A stretch of DNA of 9,355 nt from Campylobacterota bacterium (lineage in GTDB: Bacteria; Campylobacterota; Campylobacteria; Campylobacterales; SZUA-545). Shown here piece by piece: positions 1 to 5,885 of this stretch. Every line of letters begins with the position of its first letter. Positions within the stretch are counted from its first letter, which is position 1. The DNA is taken from assembly GCA_003561815.1 (NCBI GenBank), contig PWVP01000181.1:1-9355 (forward strand). Direction: 5' to 3'. The notes below the pieces were generated by a model that was not told the origin of the DNA, ran no database searches, and saw only the letters and a program-made list of their open reading frames with translations. Position numbers and translations under genes: made by a program.

Positions 1-941
1 ACCTCGGACCTGAAGTGCCCGCAGAGGATCTCATCTGGCAGGATCCGCTCCCTAAGGTCGATCACGAGCTGGTGAGCGATCAGGATATCGCCACACTTAA
101 AAAGCAGATTCTAGACTCAGGCCTCAGTGTGTCCGAACTGGTTCGCACCGCGTGGGCCTCGGCTTCGACCTTTCGAAACTCCGACAAACGCGGCGGGGCC
201 AATGGTGCGCGCATCCGGCTCGAACCCCAAAGAGGCTGGGAGGCCAACGCCGGGTTGCAGCCGATCATCGAGCGGCTTGAGGCGATCCAAAAGGCGTTTA
301 ATAGCGCCCAAAGCGGCGGCAAAAAGATCTCGCTGGCTGACATCATCGTCCTAGGCGGCTGCGCAGCGATCGAAAAGGCGGCCAAAGCGGCGGGCTGGGA
401 TCTGGCTGTGCCCTTTTCGCCGGGGCGCACCGACGCGACACAGGAGCAGACCTTCGCCCCGTCGTTTTCGCATCTGGAGCCGATCGCCGATGGCTTTAGA
501 AACTACCAAAAAACCAAATATGCCGTTTCGTCTGAAGAGCTGCTGGTGGACAAAGCGCAGCTGCTAAACCTCACCGCGCCGGAGATGACCGTGCTCATCG
601 GCGGGATGCGCGCTCTAGGGGCCAACCACCAGGAGAGCCCGCTAGGTGTGTTCACCGACAAGCCCGGCGTCTTAAGCAACGATTTCTTCGTCAATCTGCT
701 CGATATGAACACCCTCTGGAAACCGCTAAACGAAGATGAAATGACCTTTGAGGGCAGCGATCGCCGCAGCGGCCAGCCCAAATGGCGTGCCAGCCGGGTC
801 GATCTGGTTTTTGGCTCCAACTCCCAGCTGCGCGCCATCGCCGAGGTGTACGCGCAGGATGATGGTCGCGAGAAGTTTGCTCGGGACTTCATCGCCGCCT
901 GGCACAAGGTGATGAACGCCGATCGCTTCGATCTGCGCTAA
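1..941 (+). CDS. katG: Catalase-peroxidase KatG, C-terminal half (5' end outside window)
   Basis: Bifunctional haem catalase-peroxidase that destroys hydrogen peroxide, normally in the cytoplasm. The first complete codon is at 3, and the reading frame is open to the window edge. It opens with LGPEVPAEDLIWQDP, the conserved segment just before the second (haem-free) domain of KatG. About 313 residues are present of a usual 720-740, so the haem-binding N-terminal domain with the distal Trp/Arg/His and the Met-Tyr-Trp adduct lies upstream and cannot be checked. Recognisable family blocks in order are WASASTFRNSDKRGGANGARI, LADIIVLGGCAAIEKAA, VPFSPGRTDATQEQ, LTAPEMTVLIGGMRALG and NDFFVNLLDMNTLWKP. 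The product ends in a typical way (...NADRFDLR) with TAA at 939-941. The GTG at 15 is internal, not a start. The end looks intact, with no frameshift. Family assignment is very secure. Confidence 0.97.
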   Translation, partial: LGPEVPAEDLIWQDPLPKVDHELVSDQDIATLKKQILDSGLSVSELVRTAWASASTFRNSDKRGGANGARIRLEPQRGWEANAGLQPIIERLEAIQKAFNSAQSGGKKISLADIIVLGGCAAIEKAAKAAGWDLAVPFSPGRTDATQEQTFAPSFSHLEPIADGFRNYQKTKYAVSSEELLVDKAQLLNLTAPEMTVLIGGMRALGANHQESPLGVFTDKPGVLSNDFFVNLLDMNTLWKPLNEDEMTFEGSDRRSGQPKWRASRVDLVFGSNSQLRAIAEVYAQDDGREKFARDFIAAWHKVMNADRFDLR

Positions 942-965
942 GGGCAACTGCTTGGCGATTGTTTG

Positions 966-1003
966 GCCCGTGTGGGGTTTTCCAACGGGCATGCACTGAT
1001 TTT
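966..1003 (+). terminator. Candidate hairpin terminator after katG
   Basis: An inverted repeat lies 25 bp after the katG stop. GCCCGT (966-971) and TGG (973-975) pair with CCA (982-984) and ACGGGC (985-990), with one bulged G at 972 and a 6-nt GGTTTT loop. The nearest T-rich stretch (GATTTT, 998-1003) starts several bases after the stem, so this is not a textbook intrinsic terminator. Its position between katG and the TonB operon supports the role. The stem is clear in the sequence; termination is inferred. Confidence 0.4.
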
Positions 1004-1014
1004 GGGCAGCAGAC

Positions 1015-1035
1015 TTAAGGCGGGTTGGCTAGAAT
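1015..1035 (+). promoter_or_regulatory. Putative promoter of the TonB operon
   Basis: TAGAAT at 1030-1035 matches five of six positions of the sigma-70 -10 consensus and sits 31 bases before the chosen start of the DUF3450 gene. I see no good -35 hexamer at 16-18 bp. However, the surrounding arrangement TTAAG (1015-1019), five bases, TTGGCTAGAAT (1025-1035) recurs almost unchanged before the lipoprotein gene at 5838-5858, which suggests a shared promoter form. The predicted transcription start falls inside the palindrome at 1036-1054. Confidence 0.45.
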
Positions 1036-1054
1036 TTTGAGATTAGTTCTCAAA
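1036..1054. promoter_or_regulatory. Palindromic operator, Fur-box-like
   Basis: TTTGAGA (1036-1042) and TCTCAAA (1048-1054) form a perfect 7-bp inverted repeat around TTAGT, 19 bp in all, the length of a classical Fur box. The core TGAGA-N7-TCTCA agrees with the TGAGAAT-N-ATTCTCA form of Fur boxes seen in many proteobacteria. The two A/T positions flanking the centre on each side are only partly matched. The site starts directly after the -10-like TAGAAT and ends four bases before the Shine-Dalgarno sequence, so a bound protein would cover the transcription start. Because the genes behind it encode a TonB system, iron repression through Fur is the natural reading. PerR or another dimeric repressor, or a 5'-UTR hairpin, remain possible. 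Confidence 0.5.
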
Positions 1055-1066
1055 TATGGAGTCAAA

Positions 1067-1819
1067 ATGAAACCATTTGTGCTGGCTGTGCTGATGCTGG
1101 TGTTTGTCTCATCGCTGCTGCAGGCGGCGGATAGCCAGGCGGTGCGCGATCGGGTCAAAGCGATGCGCGAAGACGCGGCGATGATTCAGCAGCGCATCGA
1201 TGCGCTCGATGATGAGACCCGCGCTCTTTATGAGGCCTACCGCGAGACGAGCCGCGAGCTCCAAGCGCAGCGGGCCTATAACGATCAGCTCGAAAAGCTG
1301 CACGATTCCCAGCTGGAGGAGAAGGCGAGCCTAAAGGATCAGATCGCCGGGATCGAGGAGACCAGCCGCCGGGTGATGCCGCTTATGGCGCAGATGGTTG
1401 AAACCCTTGAGGAGCTGATCGCGCTCGATCGCCCCTTTTTGCCCCAGGAGCGCGCCGAGCGGGTGGCGCAGCTTGAGAAGGCGCTCTACCGTGCCGATGC
1501 CACCGTCGCTGAGCGCTACCGGCTGATTTTAGAGGCGTACAGCACGGAGATGGAGTATGGTCACACCATCGAAGCGTGGCGCGGTGAGCTGGCCGATGGT
1601 CGATCGGTGGAGTTTTTTCGCCTGGGGCGCATCGGGCTGTTTTATCGCACCCTCGATCACCGCGAGGCGGGCCGCTACGATCGGGCCACCGGGCGCTACG
1701 AGCCCCTCAGCCGTCCGCACCGTCAGGCGCTTGGCGAGGCGATCGCCATCGCGCGGCAGGAGGCGGTGCCGGAGCTGATCGTGCTGCCGCTGGATCCCCC
1801 TAAAAGGATCGCCCCATGA
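1067..1819 (+). CDS. Periplasmic DUF3450 protein of TonB2/TtpC-type operon
   Basis: Predicted periplasmic coiled-coil protein of the DUF3450 family, 250 residues, which usually begins TtpC-type TonB operons. Its molecular role is not established. I start at ATG 1067 because GGAG at 1058-1061 is well spaced and the product then begins with a clean signal peptide (cleavage probably after LLQA, residue 20). A longer TTG start at 1025 would lie inside the promoter/operator. Residues 23-98 are heptad-rich and highly charged, consistent with a long coiled coil. Family hallmarks follow: RRVMPLMAQMVETLEELIALD (101-121), DRPFLPQERAERV (121-133), the stretch LEAYSTEMEYGHTIEAWRGEL (155-175) and FFRLGRIGLFYRTLD (183-197). 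The stop overlaps the next start (ATGA), implying translational coupling to the TtpC gene. Confidence 0.88.
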   Translation: MKPFVLAVLMLVFVSSLLQAADSQAVRDRVKAMREDAAMIQQRIDALDDETRALYEAYRETSRELQAQRAYNDQLEKLHDSQLEEKASLKDQIAGIEETSRRVMPLMAQMVETLEELIALDRPFLPQERAERVAQLEKALYRADATVAERYRLILEAYSTEMEYGHTIEAWRGELADGRSVEFFRLGRIGLFYRTLDHREAGRYDRATGRYEPLSRPHRQALGEAIAIARQEAVPELIVLPLDPPKRIAP

Positions 1820-3144
1820 GAGTGCTACTCATAGCCCTGCTGCTTAGCCTCTCGCTGCAGGCGGCCGATTCGATGCAGGCACTTTTAGATCGCATCACCC
1901 AGGAGGGGAGCGTAGAGGCGATAAAAGAGCGTGAACGGCTCGATCGCTTCTTGAGCGATCGCGATGAGCGCGAGCGGCTGCTGACAGAGGCGCGGCGCGA
2001 GCTGGCCGCCGAGCAGGCCCGTACCGATCAGCTCACCCGCGCGATTGATGCCAATGAGGCCGCGCTGAAAGAGCTTGAGCAGGTGCTCCATCAGCGTAGT
2101 GGGGTTTTAGGTGAGCTCTTTGGGGTGGTGCGCCAGTATGCCGGGGATTTTCGCGCACTGGCCCAGGAGTCGGTTATCACCGCCCAAAAGCGCGATCGGA
2201 TCGCCTTTTTAGAGAGACTCTCTGGCTCAAAGGCGCTGCCTGAGGCGGCGGATCTGGAGCGGTTCTGGCATCTGATGCTCGAGCAGATTGCCGCAAGCGG
2301 CGAGATTGTCCGCTTCGAAGCGCCGGTGGTGACGCCCCAGGGCAAGAGCCAGTCGCAGTCGGTGGTGCGGCTGGGTGATTTCGGCGCAATCAGTCAGGGA
2401 CGCTATCTGCTCTGGCACGGCCCCTCTATGGCGCTTGTCGAGCCCGATGCCCAGCCCCCTGGTGCGCTGCTGAGCCAAGCGGCTGACTTCTCCCGAAGCG
2501 CCTCGGTTGCACCGGTGGCGGTGGACCCTTCTGGTGGTGGTATTCTCGCGCTCTATGAGCTGCGCCCTGACTGGAGCGATCGCATTGTGCAGGGGGGTCT
2601 GGTGGGCTATCTGATTTTGGCCCTGGGGGCGATCGGGATTGTGCTCGGTCTGCTTCAGGTGGGGCGTCTGTTTATGATTGAGCGTGCCACGCGCCGTCAG
2701 CTGGCCCATCTGGAGGCTCCAAAGGCAGACAACCCGCTTGGTCGTATCCTGCTCGCCTTTAAAGGCGCCCCACAAGCCGATCGGGAGAGCCAGGAGGCGC
2801 TGATGGATGAGGCGATTTTGCGGGAGCTTCCACCGCTGGAGCGGGGCCAGGGGGTGCTCAAGCTCTTAGCAGCGGTTGCGCCTTTGTTGGGGCTTTTGGG
2901 TACGGTGGTGGGGATGATCGCCACTTTTCAGGCGATCACCCTCTTTGGTACCGGCGATCCGAAGATGATGGCCGGGGGCATCTCCCAGGCGCTGGTGACC
3001 ACCATGCTGGGGCTGAGTGTGGCGGTGCCGCTGCTCTTTCTGCACGGCTGGCTGCGCTACCGCTCCAATGCGCTGCTAGAGCTCTTTGAGTCCCAGAGTG
3101 CCGGGCTGATGGTGGGGCCAGCGAAGGGTCACAATGTGGCTTGA
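1816..3144 (+). CDS. ttpC: TtpC-like TonB-system protein (MotA/TolQ/ExbB family with periplasmic N-domain)
   Basis: Inner-membrane component of a TonB2-type system, 442 residues, about twice the length of plain ExbB. A signal peptide (1-17, cleavage near LQA/ADS) is followed by a charged coiled-coil region (about 20-100) and a periplasmic domain to about 255. The first transmembrane helix is about 258-284, followed by a cytoplasmic loop and the MotA/TolQ/ExbB core. That core carries APLLGLLGTVVGMIATFQAI (355-374), GGISQALVTTMLGLSVAVPL (387-406) and the last two membrane helices. In Vibrio, TtpC is required together with ExbB2/ExbD2 for TonB2-dependent iron uptake; I infer the same role here. 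It begins in the stop of the DUF3450 gene (ATGA) and ends 11 bp inside the ExbB gene. The symbol follows family architecture and operon order rather than a database search. Confidence 0.88.
   Translation: MRVLLIALLLSLSLQAADSMQALLDRITQEGSVEAIKERERLDRFLSDRDERERLLTEARRELAAEQARTDQLTRAIDANEAALKELEQVLHQRSGVLGELFGVVRQYAGDFRALAQESVITAQKRDRIAFLERLSGSKALPEAADLERFWHLMLEQIAASGEIVRFEAPVVTPQGKSQSQSVVRLGDFGAISQGRYLLWHGPSMALVEPDAQPPGALLSQAADFSRSASVAPVAVDPSGGGILALYELRPDWSDRIVQGGLVGYLILALGAIGIVLGLLQVGRLFMIERATRRQLAHLEAPKADNPLGRILLAFKGAPQADRESQEALMDEAILRELPPLERGQGVLKLLAAVAPLLGLLGTVVGMIATFQAITLFGTGDPKMMAGGISQALVTTMLGLSVAVPLLFLHGWLRYRSNALLELFESQSAGLMVGPAKGHNVA
2888..2907 (+). repeat. 20-bp exact repeat shared by ttpC and exbB (copy 1)
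   Basis: The 20 bases at 2888-2907 in the TtpC gene are identical to 3432-3451 in the ExbB gene. Both encode the LGLLGTV channel motif. The shared codons include choices that are not GC-rich (CTT, TTG, GGT), so the identity exceeds what the protein requires. Confidence 0.7.
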
Positions 3145-3658
3145 GTGGCTTGAGCCGGTGCTACGCTTTGTCGGTCGCGGCGGGCTGCCGCTGGGGCTAC
3201 TGGCGGCACTGGCGCTGGTGATGTTTACGATGGTGCTGCACCACTACCTCTTTATTCAGTTTGGCTTTCGCACCTTTCGCCATCGGCTGCTTGAGCGGTG
3301 GTCTCAGGCGATCGCCCGGCTTGATCCGCGCCAGCGCCGCAAGCTGCGTAGCGGCCTGCTCTCTAAAGCGCGGGTGCGGATTCAAGGACCGCTTTTGATG
3401 CTTAAAAGTGTCGTCGCCCTCTGTCCGCTGCTGGGGCTTTTGGGTACGGTGACTGGGATGATTGAGGTGTTTGAGGTGATCGCGCTTTTGGGCACCTCCG
3501 ATGCGCGGGCGATGGCCTCTGGCGTGGCGCGGGCGACGCTGCCCACCATGGCGGGGATGGTGCTGGCGATTATGGGACTTTTCTTTATCAGCCGGTTTGA
3601 GAGCTTCGCCCGCCGCCAGAACCGCGCGCTAGCCGATCGGATGGGGGGTGTGCAGTGA
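3134..3658 (+). CDS. exbB: ExbB-type proton channel subunit (ExbB2)
   Basis: Compact inner-membrane ExbB/TolQ-family protein, 174 residues, which with ExbD forms the proton-driven motor that energises TonB. The first membrane helix spans about 17-40. A basic cytoplasmic loop follows (about 45-82, with many Arg/Lys), then CPLLGLLGTVTGMIEVFEVI (97-116), a hallmark of the family. The last helix lies in ATLPTMAGMVLAIMGLFFISR (134-154), and its PTMAGM form is typical of the short ExbB of TonB2 systems. The start ATG 3134 overlaps the end of the TtpC gene by 11 bp and is preceded by GAAGGG (3123-3128). The stop overlaps the GTG start of the ExbD gene. It shares a 20-bp identical stretch with the TtpC gene over the channel motif. 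Confidence 0.92.
   Translation: MWLEWLEPVLRFVGRGGLPLGLLAALALVMFTMVLHHYLFIQFGFRTFRHRLLERWSQAIARLDPRQRRKLRSGLLSKARVRIQGPLLMLKSVVALCPLLGLLGTVTGMIEVFEVIALLGTSDARAMASGVARATLPTMAGMVLAIMGLFFISRFESFARRQNRALADRMGGVQ
3432..3451 (+). repeat. 20-bp exact repeat shared by ttpC and exbB (copy 2)
   Basis: Second copy of the 20-bp sequence at 2888-2907, in the same reading phase and encoding the same channel motif, 544 bp downstream. Recombination between the copies would fuse the TtpC N-terminal part to the ExbB C-terminal part in frame. Confidence 0.7.
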
Positions 3659-4050
3659 GACGACGACTGCGCGATCGCCAGGAGGCGGGCATCGATATGA
3701 CCCCGATGCTCGATATTGTCTTTATTATGCTGATCTTCTTTATCGTGACCACCTCCTTTGTGCGTGAGTCGGGCATCGATGTCAGCCGCCCCACCGCCGA
3801 GAGTGCCCAGACCCAGCCCCAGGGCAATATCCTGATCGGTATTAGCGCCTCCGGGGAGATCTGGATCGATCGGCGGGCGGTGGATCTGCACGCCGTGCGG
3901 GCCAACATCCAGCGACTCCATGCGCTCAATCCGGAGAGTGCCGTGGTGATTCAGGCCGACTCGGACGCCTCCACCGGTGCGCTGGTGGCGGTGATGGATC
4001 AGGTGCGCTTAGCGGGGATAGAGAATGTCTCGATTGCTGCAGAGCAGTAG
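3655..4050 (+). CDS. exbD: ExbD-type biopolymer transport protein
   Basis: Partner of ExbB in the TonB motor, 131 residues, with one N-terminal membrane helix and a periplasmic domain. The short basic cytoplasmic start (MRRRLRDRQEAG) is followed by IDMTPMLDIVFIMLIFFIVTT. Asp20 in this helix corresponds to the essential proton-carrying aspartate of ExbD/TolR (Asp25 of Escherichia coli ExbD). The periplasmic domain (about 45-131) contains ISASGEIWIDRRAVD and VVIQADSDASTGALVAVMDQV, both typical of the family. The start is GTG at 3655, overlapping the ExbB stop as GTGA; no better in-frame start is visible. The last 26 bp overlap the TonB gene. Confidence 0.93.
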   Translation: MRRRLRDRQEAGIDMTPMLDIVFIMLIFFIVTTSFVRESGIDVSRPTAESAQTQPQGNILIGISASGEIWIDRRAVDLHAVRANIQRLHALNPESAVVIQADSDASTGALVAVMDQVRLAGIENVSIAAEQ

Positions 4051-4675
4051 CCGCCTGCTCTTAGCGCTTCTCTTAGGCGCCGGGGCGACTTTGGCGAGTC
4101 TTTGGCTGATGGCGTGGCTGATTGAGCCCGACACTAATCTGAAAGCAGGCGATCGCGATCGCACGCTTATCGAGTTTGTGCGCTTGCAGGAGGAGAGTGA
4201 GCTTCAGCGCCGAACACGCCGCGAGGAGATTGAGCCCCCCGAGAAACAGAGTCCGCCTCCACCCCCTGAGAGTGCGTTTGAGGCCCCCACCACCGAGACG
4301 CCACCACCCCAATCAGAGCAGCTGAGTCTGGATCTGGATCTCACCTTCCGTGGCGAGGGGGCGCTGGGCGATGCGGCGGTGGCCGGGGCGATGGGGTTTG
4401 CCCAGCGGGGTCTGGTGCCGCTTTCGGGCACGCCGCCTTCATACCCCCGCCGTGCGCGGATGATGCGTATTGAGGGTTCGGTGGAGCTGATCTTTACCAT
4501 CACGACCGATGGGAGCGTGCAGGATATCGAGGTGCTCTCCAGTGAAAATGGCGAGCACTTTGAGCAGGCGGCGATCGCGGCCTTAAAACGGTGGCGCTTT
4601 CGCCCCCGCATCGTCGCTGGCCAGCCGGTGGAGCAGCGGGCGATTCAGAACTTCGACTTTAAGCTCGATCCATGA
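4025..4675 (+). CDS. tonB: TonB-family energy transducer (TonB2 type)
   Basis: Links the inner-membrane ExbB/ExbD motor to outer-membrane TonB-dependent receptors; 216 residues, short like other TonB2 proteins. A single N-terminal membrane anchor (about 11-33) is followed by a charged segment and a Pro/Glu-rich spacer (about 69-98, including SPPPPPES) that spans the periplasm. The C-terminal TonB domain runs from about 134. SYPRRARMMRIEGSVELIF (139-157), TTDGSVQDIEVLSS (160-173), AAIAALKRWRFRP (182-194) and a final QNFDFKL are diagnostic and separate it from TolA. The start at 4025 gives a 26-bp overlap with exbD and has GGGGA at 4014-4018. The stop overlaps the next gene as ATGA. No TonB-dependent receptor is encoded within the window. 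Confidence 0.93.
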   Translation: MSRLLQSSSRLLLALLLGAGATLASLWLMAWLIEPDTNLKAGDRDRTLIEFVRLQEESELQRRTRREEIEPPEKQSPPPPPESAFEAPTTETPPPQSEQLSLDLDLTFRGEGALGDAAVAGAMGFAQRGLVPLSGTPPSYPRRARMMRIEGSVELIFTITTDGSVQDIEVLSSENGEHFEQAAIAALKRWRFRPRIVAGQPVEQRAIQNFDFKLDP

Positions 4676-5841
4676 GAGCGATTGTCGCGACACTACTGCT
4701 GGTAGCCGCTCTCTGTGCCGCCCAGATGCGCCCTGAAACCTACGAGATGCTCGAGCGGGTGCAAGATCTCATGGCCGAGCAGCGCTACGAGGAGGCGGCC
4801 AAGCGGCTGGAGGAGGCCGACTCACGGCTTGAGCGCCGCCCCTACGATCACGCCTTTGTGCTTCACACCCACGCCTATGTCTTTTTAGCCCAGGATCGCT
4901 ACGAAGAGGCCGCCGAAAAGTTTGAGGCCGCCCTCAAACTCGAAGCGCTCCCTAAGGAGACCACCGCCGGTACGCTGATAGCCCTGGCGCAGAGCTGGCT
5001 ACTGCTCGATCGCCCCCAAAAAAGCGTCGAGACCCTTAAGCGCTGGCGTCAGATGGAGGGCGTCACCCATCAGCCCGCGGGCTTTGTGCTGCTCGCCTCA
5101 GCCCATCTGGAGCTTGAGCAGTATCACGAGGCGTATGGGCCGCTTCAGGAGGGGATCGCCCGATCCGAAGATCCCCCTGAGAGCTGGCAGGCGACCCTGG
5201 CCTCTTTGGCGCTGGAGCTTGCGCGTTATGAGGAGGCGGTGGCGCTCTATGGCGCTCTGCTCGATCGCTACGGACCCGATCGGGGCCGCTACTGGATGGG
5301 GATAGCCAGCGCCTATCTGATGCAAGAGCGCGCCGCTTTGGCGCTTGATGCGCTTGAAGCAGCGCTGCATGCCGGGGTGCTTGAGCGCACACACTATGGG
5401 CAGCTGTGGCATCTGCAGATGGATCGCGGGGTACCGATGCGCGCCGCGCGGCTGATGGAGCAGGCCTTAAAAGAGAAGCGCATAGAGCCCAGCAGCGATC
5501 GTTTCGAGCTGCTTTTTCACGCCTACCACCTCGCCCGTGAGCATAGATCGGCCCTCGGGGCGCTCGAGCGCGCAGCGGCACTTGAGCCCACCGCCGATCG
5601 CTTTGAGCGGATGGCCCGTGCGGCGATGGCCTCTGCTGCCTACACGATCGCACTGGATGCTGCGCAGAGGGCGCTAGAGGCCGATCCTCAAGAGCCCGGT
5701 CGCCTCTGGCTGATCAAGGGCTCGGCCCACTATGAGCGCGATGCGATCGCTGCGGCGCTTGAGGCGTTTGAGCGCGCGGCCAAAGAGCCTGAGAGTCGTG
5801 AGCAGGCCGAGCGCTGGATTGGCTTTTTGCGTAGCCTTTAA
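4672..5841 (+). CDS. Periplasmic tetratricopeptide-repeat protein of TonB2-type operon
   Basis: 389-residue predicted exported helical-repeat protein, last gene of the operon. The N-terminal signal peptide (MRAIVATLLLVAALCA, cleavage near residue 16-17) has Cys15 preceded by Leu, so it does not make a proper lipobox. The rest is TPR-like, for example EQRYEEAAKRLEEADSRL, AQDRYEEAAEKFEAALKLEA, LEQYHEAYGPLQEGI, LARYEEAVALYGALLDRYGP and a C-terminal IAAALEAFERAAKEP. A TPR protein at this place follows TtpC-type tonB genes in Vibrio-like operons and is thought to support the complex, but its role is not settled. ATG 4672 overlaps the tonB stop (ATGA), implying coupled translation. The stop codon TAA (5839-5841) lies inside the promoter-like motif of the next gene. 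Confidence 0.87.
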   Translation: MRAIVATLLLVAALCAAQMRPETYEMLERVQDLMAEQRYEEAAKRLEEADSRLERRPYDHAFVLHTHAYVFLAQDRYEEAAEKFEAALKLEALPKETTAGTLIALAQSWLLLDRPQKSVETLKRWRQMEGVTHQPAGFVLLASAHLELEQYHEAYGPLQEGIARSEDPPESWQATLASLALELARYEEAVALYGALLDRYGPDRGRYWMGIASAYLMQERAALALDALEAALHAGVLERTHYGQLWHLQMDRGVPMRAARLMEQALKEKRIEPSSDRFELLFHAYHLAREHRSALGALERAAALEPTADRFERMARAAMASAAYTIALDAAQRALEADPQEPGRLWLIKGSAHYERDAIAAALEAFERAAKEPESREQAERWIGFLRSL

Positions 5842-5858
5842 GCCCCTTTGGCTAGGAT
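5838..5858 (+). promoter_or_regulatory. Putative promoter of the lipoprotein gene
   Basis: TTAAG (5838-5842), five bases, then TTGGCTAGGAT (5848-5858) repeats the arrangement found before the DUF3450 gene at 1015-1035, differing by one transition in the right-hand block. TAGGAT serves as the -10-like hexamer, 27 bases before the ATG. TTAAG overlaps the TPR-gene stop codon. No convincing -35 element at the standard distance is visible. Confidence 0.4.
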
Positions 5859-5885
5859 GGTGCAAACCAAACAGGAGCAGAAGCG

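Noticed and set aside
15..17. GTG as a start codon of the first gene
   Set aside because: The frame continues upstream with LGPE, part of a conserved KatG segment, so the gene is simply cut by the window edge.
1025..1066. TTG start extending the DUF3450 protein by 14 residues
   Set aside because: It would place basic residues before a clean signal peptide, has no ribosome-binding site, and overlaps the -10-like and palindromic elements; ATG 1067 has GGAG at the right distance.
1816..4050. Flagellar stator (MotA/MotB) reading of the channel genes
   Set aside because: The ExbD-like protein has no OmpA-like peptidoglycan-binding domain, and the context is TonB.
1816..4675. tol-pal cluster (TolQ, TolR, TolA) instead of a TonB system
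   Set aside because: The fourth protein has the TonB C-terminal pattern (SYPRRAR, GSVELIF, RWRFRP), there is no tolB or pal behind it, and a TtpC-type protein precedes the short ExbB.
4672..4725. TPR protein as a lipoprotein anchored at Cys15
   Set aside because: The residue before the cysteine is Leu, which lipoprotein signal peptidase does not normally accept; a standard signal peptide fits better.
5063..5653. Long antisense open frame inside the TPR gene
   Set aside because: Its translation is arginine- and proline-rich low-complexity sequence typical of an antisense shadow in GC-rich DNA, with no family resemblance.
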